A stretch of 64,000 nucleotides of DNA from assembly GCF_947623445.1 (NCBI RefSeq), contig NC_135241.1:16308501-16372500 (forward strand). Reading direction: 5' to 3'. This document shows positions 25,763-37,500 of the stretch, one piece after another; the stretch's first letter is position 1; each line of letters starts with the position of its first letter. A program made the position numbers and the translations under genes. The stretch is from Clavelina lepadiformis. Lineage: Eukaryota > Chordata > Ascidiacea > Aplousobranchia > Clavelinidae. The notes beneath the pieces were generated by a model that was not told where the DNA came from, ran no database searches, and saw nothing but the letters and a program-made list of their open reading frames with translations.

Positions 25763-26215
25763 TCAAGCATTGTCTTGTTCAGCCATTTCCTTAGCCAGCA
25801 GCTCCTTTGCCTTTTTCATCTGTTCCTTCATGTTGTAATGTTTCTTTCTGGCTTCCCTAAACTTCCGCTTCTTTTCTCTTTCTTCTGGTGTTAGAAAATT
25901 TTCATCGTCTTCGTCTTCAGAGGGTCCACTGCGGCTGTCACTACGTTGCCTGCATATTTTAGGGTCGGTTTCATCTGAGAGTCGTTTCCTAATATCTTCT
26001 GGGTCAACTCCATCTTCATTCTCACTGTCATTCCTGTATGGTGTTTTGGGCTCATCTATTTTCATATGTCCGTAATCCTTATCAGCAGGATGATAAGTGG
26101 CCAAGATGTTCATTTCATCGAAACTTGTTCCTTTATGTTTGTCTTCATGGTGATCATCAGGTTTCTTCAGAATGCTTTTCTTGGGTTGTTTGATACCGGT
26201 TGAGGTGGATGCCAT
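25763..26215 (-). CDS. PPP1R2: Protein phosphatase 1 inhibitor-2-like protein (PPP1R2)
   Basis: A single open exon encodes 150 aa from the ATG at 26215. KKSILKKP near the N-terminus is the SILK PP1-docking motif. [17 protein letters not shown] followed by [10 protein letters not shown] is the most conserved block of inhibitor-2 and includes the GSK3-type Thr in Px[23 protein letters not shown] is the C-terminal helix that covers the PP1 active site. The vertebrate KSQKW docking motif is replaced by KGTSF. It should bind and inhibit the PP1 catalytic subunit in cytosol and nucleus. The protein is shorter than the usual ~205 aa because the Ser-rich middle and C-terminal extension are reduced. 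An in-frame ATG six codons upstream is less likely, since the family starts MA(S/A)ST. An acceptor-like TTTATGCAG lies 50 bases upstream. Confidence 0.93.
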   Translation of the reverse strand: MASTSTGIKQPKKSILKKPDDHHEDKHKGTSFDEMNILATYHPADKDYGHMKIDEPKTPYRNDSENEDGVDPEDIRKRLSDETDPKICRQRSDSRSGPSEDEDDENFLTPEEREKKRKFREARKKHYNMKEQMKKAKELLAKEMAEQDNA

Positions 26216-27217
26216 AGTAAAGCAAATGAGCAAACTAATACTACTACCTACAGCCAGTCATGACACCTGCATAAACAAAACAAATTTAGTTCATTTAAGC
26301 TAAAGAATAAACCGCTTAATTTAAAGCAAAGGAATATCATAAAAACAGAAAAATAATTAATGATTTTTTTCATAACAGTACACCTATGAACACGAATTTG
26401 TTAATTTTTTTAAAAATAACCAATATGATAATACGAATGCAACATTTTTCAATCACCACATACATTATACATGATTTCAGTAAAGTAACAGTTAGGCATA
26501 AAAAAAACATTGCGATTACAATTTAATATCTATGTCATCACCGTATGTTAAAACCCTGTTTAACTATTCCTTACAATAAATATTATCAGTTTGTAAGTTA
26601 CAAAAAGATATCTGTAAATATATAATTTTTAATGTTAATCTTATGCAGCATGCGGTCTATTCCTGATTATGAATGATTGATTAATTCTTTTAAAACTCAT
26701 GGAAACAAATGTTTGTCCAAGGTAAACCAATGAAATAAAACATAAAATTGTTCCTTTTAATTGGTGACTAGTAATATACACAAATATTTCTTATCAACGA
26801 TGCAAAATTTTACCAATCAAACATTTTAACACACGTTACAGTGAAAAATAATCTTTAAACAGTCCATTAAAGCCTATGAAACATTCATAGAGCAAAAAAC
26901 ATGGCAAGCATCAAGATTTCACTTTTTAAATGTTACCGACTTGCTGTGCATGAATTAATTGCAACCTAATACTGATAGAAATTGTTTTTTACAATGGAAG
27001 TCTTACAATCAGTTCAATGTCAAAAATCTCATCACATTGCAGAGACTCTTGTTTCCCATTATGGACTGCATCAAATCATCAAGCAGTCTTGCATCCACAA
27101 CAGGAATCACGATGTCAATTCGACTCCATTAGGTTTGAATGTACCCCATTCTTATTAAGTCAGCCGAAATTAACTCAGCGCAACTGCAATTGTTTGCATT
27201 TAGCTATCAGCAAATAA
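26216..27217. other. Intergenic, no gene seen
   Basis: One kilobase between the TAF11 stop and the PPP1R2 start on the same strand. It is AT-rich, and no coding exon, repeat with ends or RNA gene was recognised. It must hold the TAF11 3' end and the PPP1R2 promoter or 5' UTR. Confidence 0.5.
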
Positions 27218-28376
27218 TTAACTGACAACTGCATGAGTTTCGGTGGAAAATGGAAATGTTCGCTTTTGCTTCAACCTCCTCATAGCTTCCCTAATATGCC
27301 TAGGTTTTACAGGGGGTTGCTCTCCTAACTGTTCCATTACATCAAGAGCTTGCTCCATCACCTCCCCAACAAACACCTATAAAGAATGAAGTAAGTGGAA
27401 TGTAAAAAAGTATAAAAAAGAAAAAAACGTACTGACACACTTATTACTTGTGACCTTTTGACAGTATTACAGAGCTTAATAAAAGGATGCAGTAGCAGAA
27501 TAAGGTAGCACCTCAAAAGTAAACATCGATTTGTTAATAAGACCATCTCATAGTTACGCCTAACAAAAAAAGCTTTTCAAGCTAATAAAAGCTCTTCTTA
27601 AGAACATGAAATAAATTATACTTCTGACATGGTATCTACATTTTGCTAAAGTGTTTATCGTATTAAGGGTTAACACACTTCTGCCACCATCAATAAAAAA
27701 CCTGTAGTGCAAGTTGTAGCATATAAAATATCCTGACAAAGCAACTTATCAAAGAATACTGAATATTTATTGTTAACTTTTGTGCACCTTTGCTACACCT
27801 GACACCGCGATGACAACATTATGAGAAACACTACATCCAGCAATTGTCTGTAACAATCGCTTAATGGATGCTTTAGGGAAAGATGAGCGCCTGTACATTT
27901 CATAACGATTCAATTGATCTTCTGAGAATGATGTTACAAGTCTCCTGCAAGTAGATAAATATAATATAGTTGTTAAATGATGATAAATACAAACATTTGT
28001 GTTGAATATAAAAAAATGGATCCTTACTCTATCAAAATCTAGATTTAATGATAAGCTTTAGTTGTTAAATGCTGATTAATGCATAATAACTATAACGACG
28101 TATTGCATGATAGTATGTTTATGCCTTAACACTATTACTGATTAATCGTTGCATAACTTACTGCATTTTCAGTCTTTCTTCTGCATCCAAAAGTTCTTTC
28201 CGTCTCTTTGCCGACATACCATCTTCACCAACACTAGCACTACGATCCAGTGCCACTTTCTTAGGCACTTCGTGTGGTGATTTAAAAGATGAGTCTGATG
28301 TTGAAGAATGTGTTCGTTTTCTATTGATGGTTTCATTAATAGTAATGGCAGGATGTTTGCTTTCTGATGTCTCCAT
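27218..28376 (-). CDS. TAF11: TFIID subunit TAF11, 3 exons
   Basis: Exons (minus): 28376-28162, 27944-27788, 27376-27218; phases agree, 176 aa (human 211). The N-terminal third is Ser/Lys-rich and disordered. The C-terminal two thirds is the TAFII28 histone fold: [19 protein letters not shown], then [36 protein letters not shown] and [13 protein letters not shown]. The family pairs with TAF13 in the TFIID complex and contacts TBP in the nucleus. The start ATG at 28376 is the only one upstream of the fold in this exon. Nothing is missing from the fold. Confidence 0.96.
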
Positions 28377-28857
28377 AGTATTAAATGTAAGAGATATTAC
28401 AACAACCTATTTCTAAAAACACATTTTCATCAGCCCACAAATCAAGATATTTGTAGCACAAATACACAATCCTAAATTTATGTAACGATAAGAACATAAT
28501 GCTCAAGGCCAAATCTAGGGGTTGATTTATGCATCCAGACAACTCACTTTGTTGCTAGCATTTTTTAGTCAAAACAGCAGGTTTAGCAAATACTGTAATT
28601 GTTTAGATATAAGTCACAGCACTAATCGACATTATATCAACCTGAAGCTGACTGTTGGGCAAAATAGAGTAACATTTTAAGTATTTCAACAAAATAACGA
28701 ACATTTGTTGGTTACTGATAATTGCTTACACGAAAAAGATTATATAGATTATAGAAGATTCAGCTGTAATCTTTCAAAGATACATTACACCAAATGTAGT
28801 TAAGTAGGGTATGGTAGGCTATCATAATCTTGATCCTCAATAGAAATTGCATGCGTT

Positions 28858-29010
28858 CTGTGCATCAGATTGTACTGAGTTCACCTAGGGGGTAGCATAT
28901 AAATTTCTTTAAGCAAAAAGAAAAATTGTTGCCAACTTTTTCATTTACAATGCTTTGAATTCTACACATTGGTTTTGATCGACAGGAAGTCATGTTACGT
29001 GACCAGCATA
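28858..29010 (+). repeat. Partial copy of the 22355-type inverted-repeat element
   Basis: GCATCAGATTGTACTGA, GGTAGCATATAAATTTCTT and TTTGAATTCTACA align in order with 22329-22450, and the homology continues into GTCATGTTACGTGACC. The opposing arm was not found, so the copy looks truncated. Confidence 0.55.
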
Positions 29011-30490
29011 GCAAGTGGATAGCATTTAAGAAGCGAGAGAGCGACTATTCCTTTTCAACGTTTGAACAAAACCATGAGCGCATTTCTCTTTAAAGGTTAT
29101 TTGCCCGTCGCTCTTTTTTTCAAAAACAATGCTGTGAATGAACAAAATGGATACAAATGGTTGGATTTAAAACAAATGTAGATTTTTGGACTGCTGTAAG
29201 ACTATAATTCTGTGAATAGCTAACAAAAAAATAGCTGCTTTAAGACTAATTTCATGAACAATTTTTTTTCCACAAAGTTAATGGCAAAAATAGACATAAA
29301 ACACGAAACTAAGCACAGCACGTCAGAACAATGTCAAGGCAGTTTGATATATACACTTCGTTTTCAGATGACAATAAAGAGTCAGGTTGTCATAGTTTGC
29401 TTCAAAATGCCTATATTTTTATTAATTAACCGATATATGCTTTGAAAGTAGTGTTGCACGTAACTCGAAATTAAATTACATAACTTGTGTGCCGTGTGAC
29501 CGTAAGTAATTATGTCATTTTTCATGTTACTAAATGCGTTGTTTTATGGTAATATTGTAATACCATTGCTGTTTATTGGCAAAGCAGGTTTATGCCACAA
29601 GTAATTGCTTAATATTGAGTTCAAGGTTCGCAACATATGCATTTCTTTTCTATGGCAGTCACTAGAACTTTCCAAAAAAAAAATCACCTTTTTGTCTTGT
29701 TTTACGATAAAGGCAAGTTGAAATGCAAATTAAGGTTATTTATTATAGTTGTTATTAATCCGACATATTTTCTGACAAACGTTTTCCCAAATTTACTTGC
29801 TTATTGTAACTTCATCGATATCGTGTGTGATCTACTTTTGAATGAAAAGCGAAAGCGATATTTCTCGTGGACTTTGTGCAGTGTGATATCACTTTAACAG
29901 TGTCACTGCCATACTCCCAATACTCAATTTATGGTCATAGTAATGTAGTATATAGTATAAAATATAGTATATATATATAGTAATATATAATAATCATCAA
30001 AAGACGGTTATTACATCACACGACAAACATTGTCTTCTGCTACTGCCCGGCTTCAGAAAACTGCAATGTGGGCCGAGAGTTGGTTACAGATGTGGCACGC
30101 ATTTCACTTGCGTTTACACAGCTTCGTGTGAATAAACTATATCAAAAAAGTAGGTTGTGTAATAATGTGACTTGTACCAAACGTTTCAACAGCAGCTCTG
30201 TTACGTAATTTCCATACTAATCGTCAATAACGTGCAACATTATCTGAAAGTGAAATATATTAAATTGTTGAACGTCGATGTCTACAATTCTACAAGATTC
30301 TTAATACTCTACAGTCCATTAAGCATTTCTGACAGGTGTGACTAAAACAAAATTCTTCAGCTTATTTGTAAGCAAGACTTGTAAACTGTCATACTTTCCA
30401 GTCGGGAACTTCACCAGTGCCCATTTAACATAATTTCTGAATCACAATACAGTGACAGGCATAGGTTTTCGCTGAGGGTTTATCACTTTC

Positions 30491-31045
30491 GTTTTGGACG
30501 AGGGGAAGAAAGCAATGCGATGGCAAAGTGGTTAACGATGAGGCTTGTATACTGGAGGTTTCGGGTTCAAATCTTGTTATTGTTTGATTTCTTTTTGTCC
30601 AAATTTATTTTTGATGGAATTTAGTCCAGAGAGGTGAAAATTTGGGTTGGAGGGATTAGTTTTAAATTAATTTAGACTTAGGAAAAAAATTGTCATTTTA
30701 AGTTGAAAAATAACGTTTATTTCAATTTGCACCCTAGCTTAATAAAATAATTTAACCACGAAAAGTGAGAGTTTGGGTCAGAGGGTATTAGTTTTAAGTT
30801 AATTTACACTCTCGAAAAATTGGTACGTAGTTCCAAGTTGAAAACTAGCATACATTTAGATTCACAGACTAGCCTTATTGTATTCATATTTTCACACTTC
30901 GGTAAACGGTGACCGGTTAAGTGTCTACTTCACCAGCCGCTGTTTACTTTCGTAAGAAAATGCCAATTGTGTTTTCGGCTAACTGTTTACCGAAGTAACT
31001 TTTTTCGAATTCGATAACCGCCAGCTGGTGAAATAGATGCTGCCA
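30491..31045 (+). repeat. tRNA-derived SINE with dimeric body, copy A
   Basis: The head has a pol III A box (TGGCAAAGTGGTTAACG, about 30522) and B box (GGTTCAAATC, about 30568). The body has two related units beginning near 30624 and 30752, sharing GAG..TTTGGGT, GGATTAGTTTTAA and AAGTTGAAAA blocks. The tail has a TTCGGTAAACGGTGACCGG motif inverted as CTGTTTACCGAAG and ends CAGCTGGTGAAATAGATGC. A second copy is at 42951-43507 and a tail-only copy at 32518-32700. Confidence 0.7.
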
Positions 31046-31301
31046 CTTCAATATTACATCAAAATAGTTTACTTAAAAAATCCACCTACTTAAAAACTAC
31101 ACATTTGTCTGCTTGTACATAAAAACTTTGCATGTTACGCGAAAATCAGTCAGCATAAATATTGCACTTGGTTTTCCACTGGAGATATTCTTTGGCGAAA
31201 AAACCATACTAGGCTAGATTTCATGCAATCTCGAGTCTGAAAGTTGGTGGCACGTGGCCTAGGCTATAAAACCGTACTTGTTCTGTAAGCAGGCTATTTA
31301 A

Positions 31302-31413
31302 AAGGGGTCTAGTATACAAGTGCACAACTACAGGATGCCTTTGTATACTAGACCCCAGCCACTTAAATTGTGACGTCATCCGGTTGTGCACTTGTATACT
31401 ACACCCTATAAAA
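31302..31413. repeat. Small palindromic element with three arms
   Basis: The outer arms GTCTAGTATACAAGTGCACA (31306-31325) and TGTGCACTTGTATACTACAC (31386-31405) are inverted repeats. A third arm TTTGTATACTAGACCCC (31340-31356) is also the inverse of the left arm, so two alternative hairpins are possible. There is no coding capacity. Confidence 0.6.
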
Positions 31414-32517
31414 GTAATAGTCTACTCTTTAAAGTACACAGTACATTTCACATATAATTACTTCAGGAAAGTTAGCAAAATTTATTTTACCGTGCCAATG
31501 GCCTTAGTATCACACAAACTGAAATAGTTTTCTAATAGGCTTAGTCATCAAGCTAGAATTCGTGTGTTTCACACACGATTTCTCCTCACTACTGTACAGT
31601 ACTTTCCAACGAGGCTGCTGGGCAGAATGGGCGCTGACCATTATTATAGGATAGCGGAATAGCGGATAGCCTTTCTACTACACCGACCTAGCAGAACATT
31701 TCTGGCAAACAACGTAAACTAGCTGGATAAGCATCAAGCTGAAAGAAATCTGATAAAATTAAGTACACTAAACTAATACCAAAGGATCTATTACCATGGA
31801 TTAATTACATGTAATGTAATATCTATGCTAATATTAGTTATTATATAAACTACAGTGTTATATAGGCTAATTGATGTTCCGACAATTCGAATGTCTAACG
31901 TTAGTTGTTCAATGTTGTTCGCTGGATCATTTAATTAACAATTTTTACACAACTGCATTCGTGTTTGATAATAAAAAAGTGTTCTTCGGTCACGCACCAA
32001 TGCTCCAGTCGTTTACAAGCTCCACGTTCATACCAGGGTTGTAAGTTGTAATTAGGGTTGTGTCGCGAGGAAGATTATTCGGGTTCGTGCGAACCTGAAT
32101 ATTATGAAGGTTGACATGAACAAATCCCGAATCTATTCGAATTAGAACCAAACAATAAAATTTCCTCCAAAAGTTGTCAAGTCTTGCTTCTAAAATCACG
32201 TAATCGATAACAAATCGCTTTCTTTTGAAAAATAGTGTTTAAAAAACTATCGAAAAAGCAAAATCGTTAGGAAAACGACCTTCATTGTCAGTACTGCTGA
32301 CTCTAGTTTAGCATTGTCGGGAAACTAGATCATCATTTTTTACGAAAGTCAGTAAATTTATAAGCAATATTGTATTCGGGTTCGCCATTGTTGGTATTCG
32401 TGTTCGCCCGAATCTTCCATAAAGGCGATAATCAGCGAATCTATTCGGGTTTGGGTTCGTATCGGCCCAAAATTACACCGAAAAAAATCGTGTGTCTGAA
32501 ACTATTTTCCAAGTTTC

Positions 32518-32700
32518 TTGTTAACCTTATTGTATTCATATTTTTTCATTCTTCGGTAAACGGTGACCGGTTAATTAAGTGTCTACTTCACCAACCGCTG
32601 TTTACTTTCGTAAGAAATTGCCAATTGCGTTTCTGGCTAACTGTTTACCGAAATAACTTTTTTTCAAATTCGATAACCGCCAGCTGGTGAAATAGATGCT
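32518..32700 (+). repeat. Tail-only copy of the SINE
   Basis: It matches the 3' third of copy A (CTTATTGTATTCATATTTT, TTCGGTAAACGGTGACCGG, AACCGCCAGCTGGTGAAATAG) with no tRNA-like head, so it is 5'-truncated as retroposed SINEs often are. Confidence 0.65.
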
Positions 32701-32704
32701 TCTT

Positions 32705-32880
32705 AACAAAGTTAAATGTAATGATAAACTGACCTTAATCTTTTTTAAAATTTAAATCTAACTTCAATTAAATTCATAAGGCCTATAATCTAAATCGACT
32801 TTTTGCGTACCACCTAACCGCCTATTTTTAACAAAAGGTTTCGTGACCCACTTTCGGTGAAATAGTCCCTCTCTGTATTT
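32705..32880 (-). repeat. Inverted copy of the GGTGAAATAG-family repeat
   Basis: Read on the minus strand from about 32880, GGGACTATTTCACCGAAAGT and TAGGCGGTTAGGTGG align with 39843-39900 and 22107-22160. It directly abuts the SINE tail at 32700. Confidence 0.5.
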
Positions 32881-34132
32881 TACATAGGATAAATCAATTA
32901 AATCAATCACAAAACTGGATTATATGGACCACGTCCACGTATCTGTCCATGGGAACAGACAGACTAGCTTGTGGATAAGGCCGTTGCCATAAATGTATCG
33001 TAGATAGCCATATCATCCGAAAGTACGGCGCTTGTCTTTTGTTTAGAATCGAAACTCCCCTCGATACTTTGGATCACGACCGTAATGTTGGGCACTGCAG
33101 AAATTTTGACAAGCCTGGTCTCCTATCAACACTGTCACAGTTGAAGTCTCCAGCGTACTGAGTGGAGGTGAAGAGAACTAGGACAACGACGACAACCGGA
33201 AATTGGCGAGGCTCGCTATTTGAAATGGGCTGGGTTCAAGGCAATGTACAGGTCACAACTGCTGTTGTACATTTAGGCATAAATGATGCTTTGCTCGAAC
33301 AAGTAGGATTCCCTTGCCGCTTGCTAATGAACGCTCTGAGTATAGAAGTAACTTTAGTTTGCATATTTCCCAAACACCAATAAGTTATTATAGATTTAAG
33401 AGGACTGCGAGAAGGCGTCTGGTCTTTCAAATCAATCTTATTGTCGTTATGTATTGATTTTCAGTAAGATCGACAAAAAATCTACATAAAAATCAGATGA
33501 GTGCTTTCGGCATGTTTGTGCAATCTGTTACCAAACTTCGATATTTATTGAAACATCTCGTTGCTTAAACTCAAAACTCACACTTCTCTGTTCGATTTGC
33601 CGCTTTAATCCTAAGTGTAAATAGTTTTAATTAGTCTTTTCGCAACGTCTCTATGAAGGTTTCCTTATGGCAGCATTATTTTGTTTTGAACTTTTAGCTC
33701 AAAACCAATTTATGCATTTGTTACTGTACAATCAGCAGCTCTAGACGATTAAGTTTATAGAAATTTAATTTGTTTAGAAGAGAGTAGTTTCCTACAAATG
33801 CTTTCCAGAAAAAAATTGGAAGTTATATAAACATGCAAAGCAGTTTTTGGTGACAGCGAGAAAAGCCGATGGTCAATATGAATTGCTATGAAGTAGATGA
33901 ACACTTCAAAACACTTATTGGATAAGGATTGCTTTGTCAGCGTAGCACGGTATTCACGTTGAAAAACCTTTGTGAGAAGCTTAGCCAAGTTTAGCCTAAA
34001 CTTCTGCAAATTAGATATTTGGTTATAAAGAGTCCATATAAACTCCAAGCACTATAGTTTTAGAGAAGCATTGCGAGAAAACTACTGTGTTCGATAAATT
34101 AATTTTTAGTTGTGTTATTGTTATTATATTAA

Positions 34133-34355
34133 TTAAAGTAAAATAAAAACAGGATATAGTTTGGCACTCTGAAGGTTAACTTTATATTTTTCGACACGAG
34201 CTATCACAAGCATAAGCTTGCTTCTTCAGGTGTACTGTGAAATCAAGCAAGAAGAAGCATGAGCAAGCAAGCTTATGCCTGCGATAGCTTGTGTCGAAAA
34301 ATATAAAGTTAACCTTCAGAGTGCCAAACTATATCCTGTTTTTATTTTACTTTAA
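34133..34355. mobile_element. Near-perfect snap-back hairpin (223 bp)
   Basis: The left arm starts TTAAAGTAAAATAAAAACAG and the right arm ends CTGTTTTTATTTTACTTTAA. The arms are about 95-100 bases long with roughly three mismatches (for example GACACGAGC against GACACAAGC) and a short central loop around GTGAAATC. The outermost four bases are TTAA on both sides. It is non-coding and resembles a foldback MITE. It lies 210 bases upstream of the receptor start codon. Confidence 0.8.
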
Positions 34356-34564
34356 AATTTGGTTAACATGGTTCAGACTTCAGACAACATCAACTTTATA
34401 TTAATCAAGATATGTTCTTAACTGCAGCTGTGACTTTTTAAAATTAGAAAGTGTGCTGTACGTGAAGTCTTTTCAGGTTCCTGTTTGAATTTTAGTTATT
34501 GTTAGACCTATACATCTTTTCTACTTTGTTGTGTTTCACATGTTTAACAAGTTTAATACTAGCA

Positions 34565-37500
34565 ATGATCGAAGCTGATAAAATGTCATATAAACATAAT
34601 GAAAATATTGGGTTGTTGGAAAGCCAGGGATTTTCAAAACAGATGATCGGCGCCCAAGCTTTCCTCTTTTCAGGTAAATTACTAAATAATTATATCATTG
34701 CGTTCAGCCAATAACAATACTTGAATACAGTAATGAATACTTGAATACCAATACAGGCTGTAGCACATGGAAAGAGACGCTTTATGGAAATTTAAGAAAC
34801 TCCACTGGAAGAAATTACGAGTAAAATTTGAAAATTAAATAAATTTGAAAAAGTTGTAACTTTAGTTTCTCGCATAGGCCTACTTTTCTGTTTTCTTAAA
34901 AATTATAGGCTATAGTTCTTATTTTACGGATTTTACTTTTTTTTGGAAAAATTGGTTAACGTGACAAACAAAACATAGTTAGACTTCGTTACAGCAAATG
35001 TTAACTACTTAAGGGTTAATTTGTAATAACTCATTAGCCATAATACGTAAAGTTGCATAACGGCCGATGGTTGCTTTGTTATGCTTGTGTCTGATTTTGT
35101 TAAAATCTTCACAATTGCAATTTTTCTCAGTTTTTGTTACTAACAAAACAGCATTAGCCAATTAGGCTTTCTAAAGAACTGCGGTCGCCTGATTATTTTA
35201 AACGTTTTTGCTAAAAACTTATTACCACATTAATTGTATGTCCAGACTTTAGAAACTGCAGTTTAACCAACGATATAGAGAGCGAAAATCAGATTTTCCT
35301 ATAGAAAGGAGTTCAGTTTGATTTTATGCAACCATTTATACTGTACAACTGTAGCAAGAAATTGCATCAAAAATTAATTACTTTTGTGCAGTTCTTATTG
35401 TGTTTGGATTTCTACTTAACGGGTGTATCATTTGGCTGGTGTACCAAAAGCGTTCTCTGCAAACAATTACCAATATGTGGGTGGTTTCTTTATGTTTGAG
35501 CCAAGTCTTTGCTTGCACATTTTCGTTGCCCTTTGCGCTGGCGGCTGCGTTGGGGGAAGAATGGATATTCATCGGCGTGTTTTGTCAGGTTTATGGATAT
35601 TGTACTCTGGTGTAAGTTAAAGTTCGATCTGCTTTGCTATAGCAATTGATTTACTTTTGACCAATCAAAAAACAAATTAATTATGGAATAACAATAACAT
35701 TAACAATGTGATTAATTTATGTTTCAGTTTGCGAACTGTGTCGATAATATCTCTAAGTGGTATCGCTCTGGATCGTTATAATGTAATAAGCCGACCATTC
35801 TGTAGACGTGTGCAAAAGAACAAAGCTAGATGGATTATTACAGCCACTTGGTGCGCAGCTGCCGTTGGCTGTATTCCGCCATTGACCGGAATAGGCTCAT
35901 TTGCGTAAGATTGTATTTCAAAAAATGTTCTTGTTTTAAAGTTAACAAACAATTGAAAGGTTATTGTATATGTTGCTGCAACAGGTATTCTTCAAATACG
36001 CACATGTGCCAAATGGACTGGACAGTGAAAGGGATGGGTTTATTTTTTGCTGCATTTTACATTACGTCCGTTTATGTTCAAACCATAATCTCAACCTTTT
36101 GGTCTTATATTTTAATATATAAGGTAGGTAATGTAGCTTATCTTATACATTTTTCGCAAGAAAAGCTCGAAAGACAATCAGCATGAAACTTAAGTTCAGT
36201 AATTCACAATATGTTCTTAAAGGGCAAGTCCTTTTTTCATAAAATGCATGCCGTTAAAGACCGATTGCCGTTTTACTTTCCGGACGATTGGACGAATACT
36301 GTACTTTGGTGTTCAACTAATTTATGTTGTTTTAAATCTATGAAACTGTGCTGTACAAATCAAAATTATCACTATATTAAACAAACATATGGTCTCCACA
36401 ACCATTATGTGATCATATTTTCATATTGCAGGTAACTACTGCTCAGGCAGACAAGTATAAGAAATCAGTATCAAGAAGTCAAAGCAACAGTCACATGACT
36501 GGACGGATTTTGTCTGGCAGCAGTCAAGGGCAGCTGAACGTGATTAAGCACAACAGTTCAAGCAGACACGGCCTGACTTTCTTGTTTACTTCACCAAACT
36601 CAATATTTACACTGAAAACGCAAAGTGAAACACGTAACGTAGACCACAAAGCGAATCAAACTATTGTCATGGTCCTATCCGTATTCTTACTGACATGGAG
36701 TCCCTATTTTGCGTTTGCTTTGTATGGAACAACGGTCACCCATTCTGGTACTACCAGTTCCTTGGCGACGCAATGGTGTGAGTTTATTGCAACTTGGTTG
36801 TCGTTTAGCACCTGTATTTGGGATCCACTTCTATATGGCGCATATACACACAACTTCAAAGAACATTTTCGGTAAAAATGAAAGAATGTTACTAAAAATG
36901 ATAAACGGTGTTTAAAAAGGTTAAGCTTTTTTGAAAGAAAACAAAGTAATATTCAGTACATTCAAATTACTTAACGAAAACTTATAAGTTGATACGATTT
37001 TACATATTACATGAAATTTGCTTCCTAAGTTAATCGTATTTTAGAGACATTTTCCGGTGCAAACAATCTTTTAAAAGAGAAACGACTATCAACCGTACTA
37101 ATCTTAAAACTTCTACAAGCCACTTCGCAACGAATCACGCAAGCACTCATAGACTTGGTGTGCAGCCGTGTCGAACGAAACGAGATTGCGAGACAAATCA
37201 AAGTACTGAGGAAGCGGTCGTTGCCAATGTCGAGGTTGTCAGTGCTCATGTTGAAGGTATGACTTATAAAAATAATTAAATGATAACGACTTGTGTTTAA
37301 CATATTAGTGTTTTTGTATGTTTGTTTTCGAGCACTGCTGGTAGTTTAAGATATGCTTTTACAAATAACCCGTTTGAACGGTTTCACACTTATCTTTTAT
37401 TTCAGAAGTATATGAACGAGATGATTTTGAATCCCATAACAATATAAATTCACTTCTTAATATCAAAAAATCGTATACATTAAGTTTACGCAGAGGTCAT

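Larger units (their letters stand above)
28377..34564. other. 6.2 kb repeat-rich intergenic region
   Basis: It contains a partial copy of the 22355 element, a tRNA-derived SINE, a palindromic element at 31302, a SINE tail with an inverted GGTGAAATAG-family copy, TTCGGGTTCG-rich sequence at 32060-32480, an AT microsatellite around 29945-29995 and a long hairpin at 34133. No protein gene was recognised. Confidence 0.55.

Noticed and set aside
26215-27218. TAF11-PPP1R2 operon
   Set aside because: Same strand, but about 1 kb lies between stop and next start, far wider than tunicate operon spacing.
29940-30000. Regulatory AT-rich block
   Set aside because: It is a simple TATA-type microsatellite with no nearby gene start.
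35378-35572. Minus-strand frame over receptor exon 2
   Set aside because: Shadow of the TM1-TM2 coding exon.
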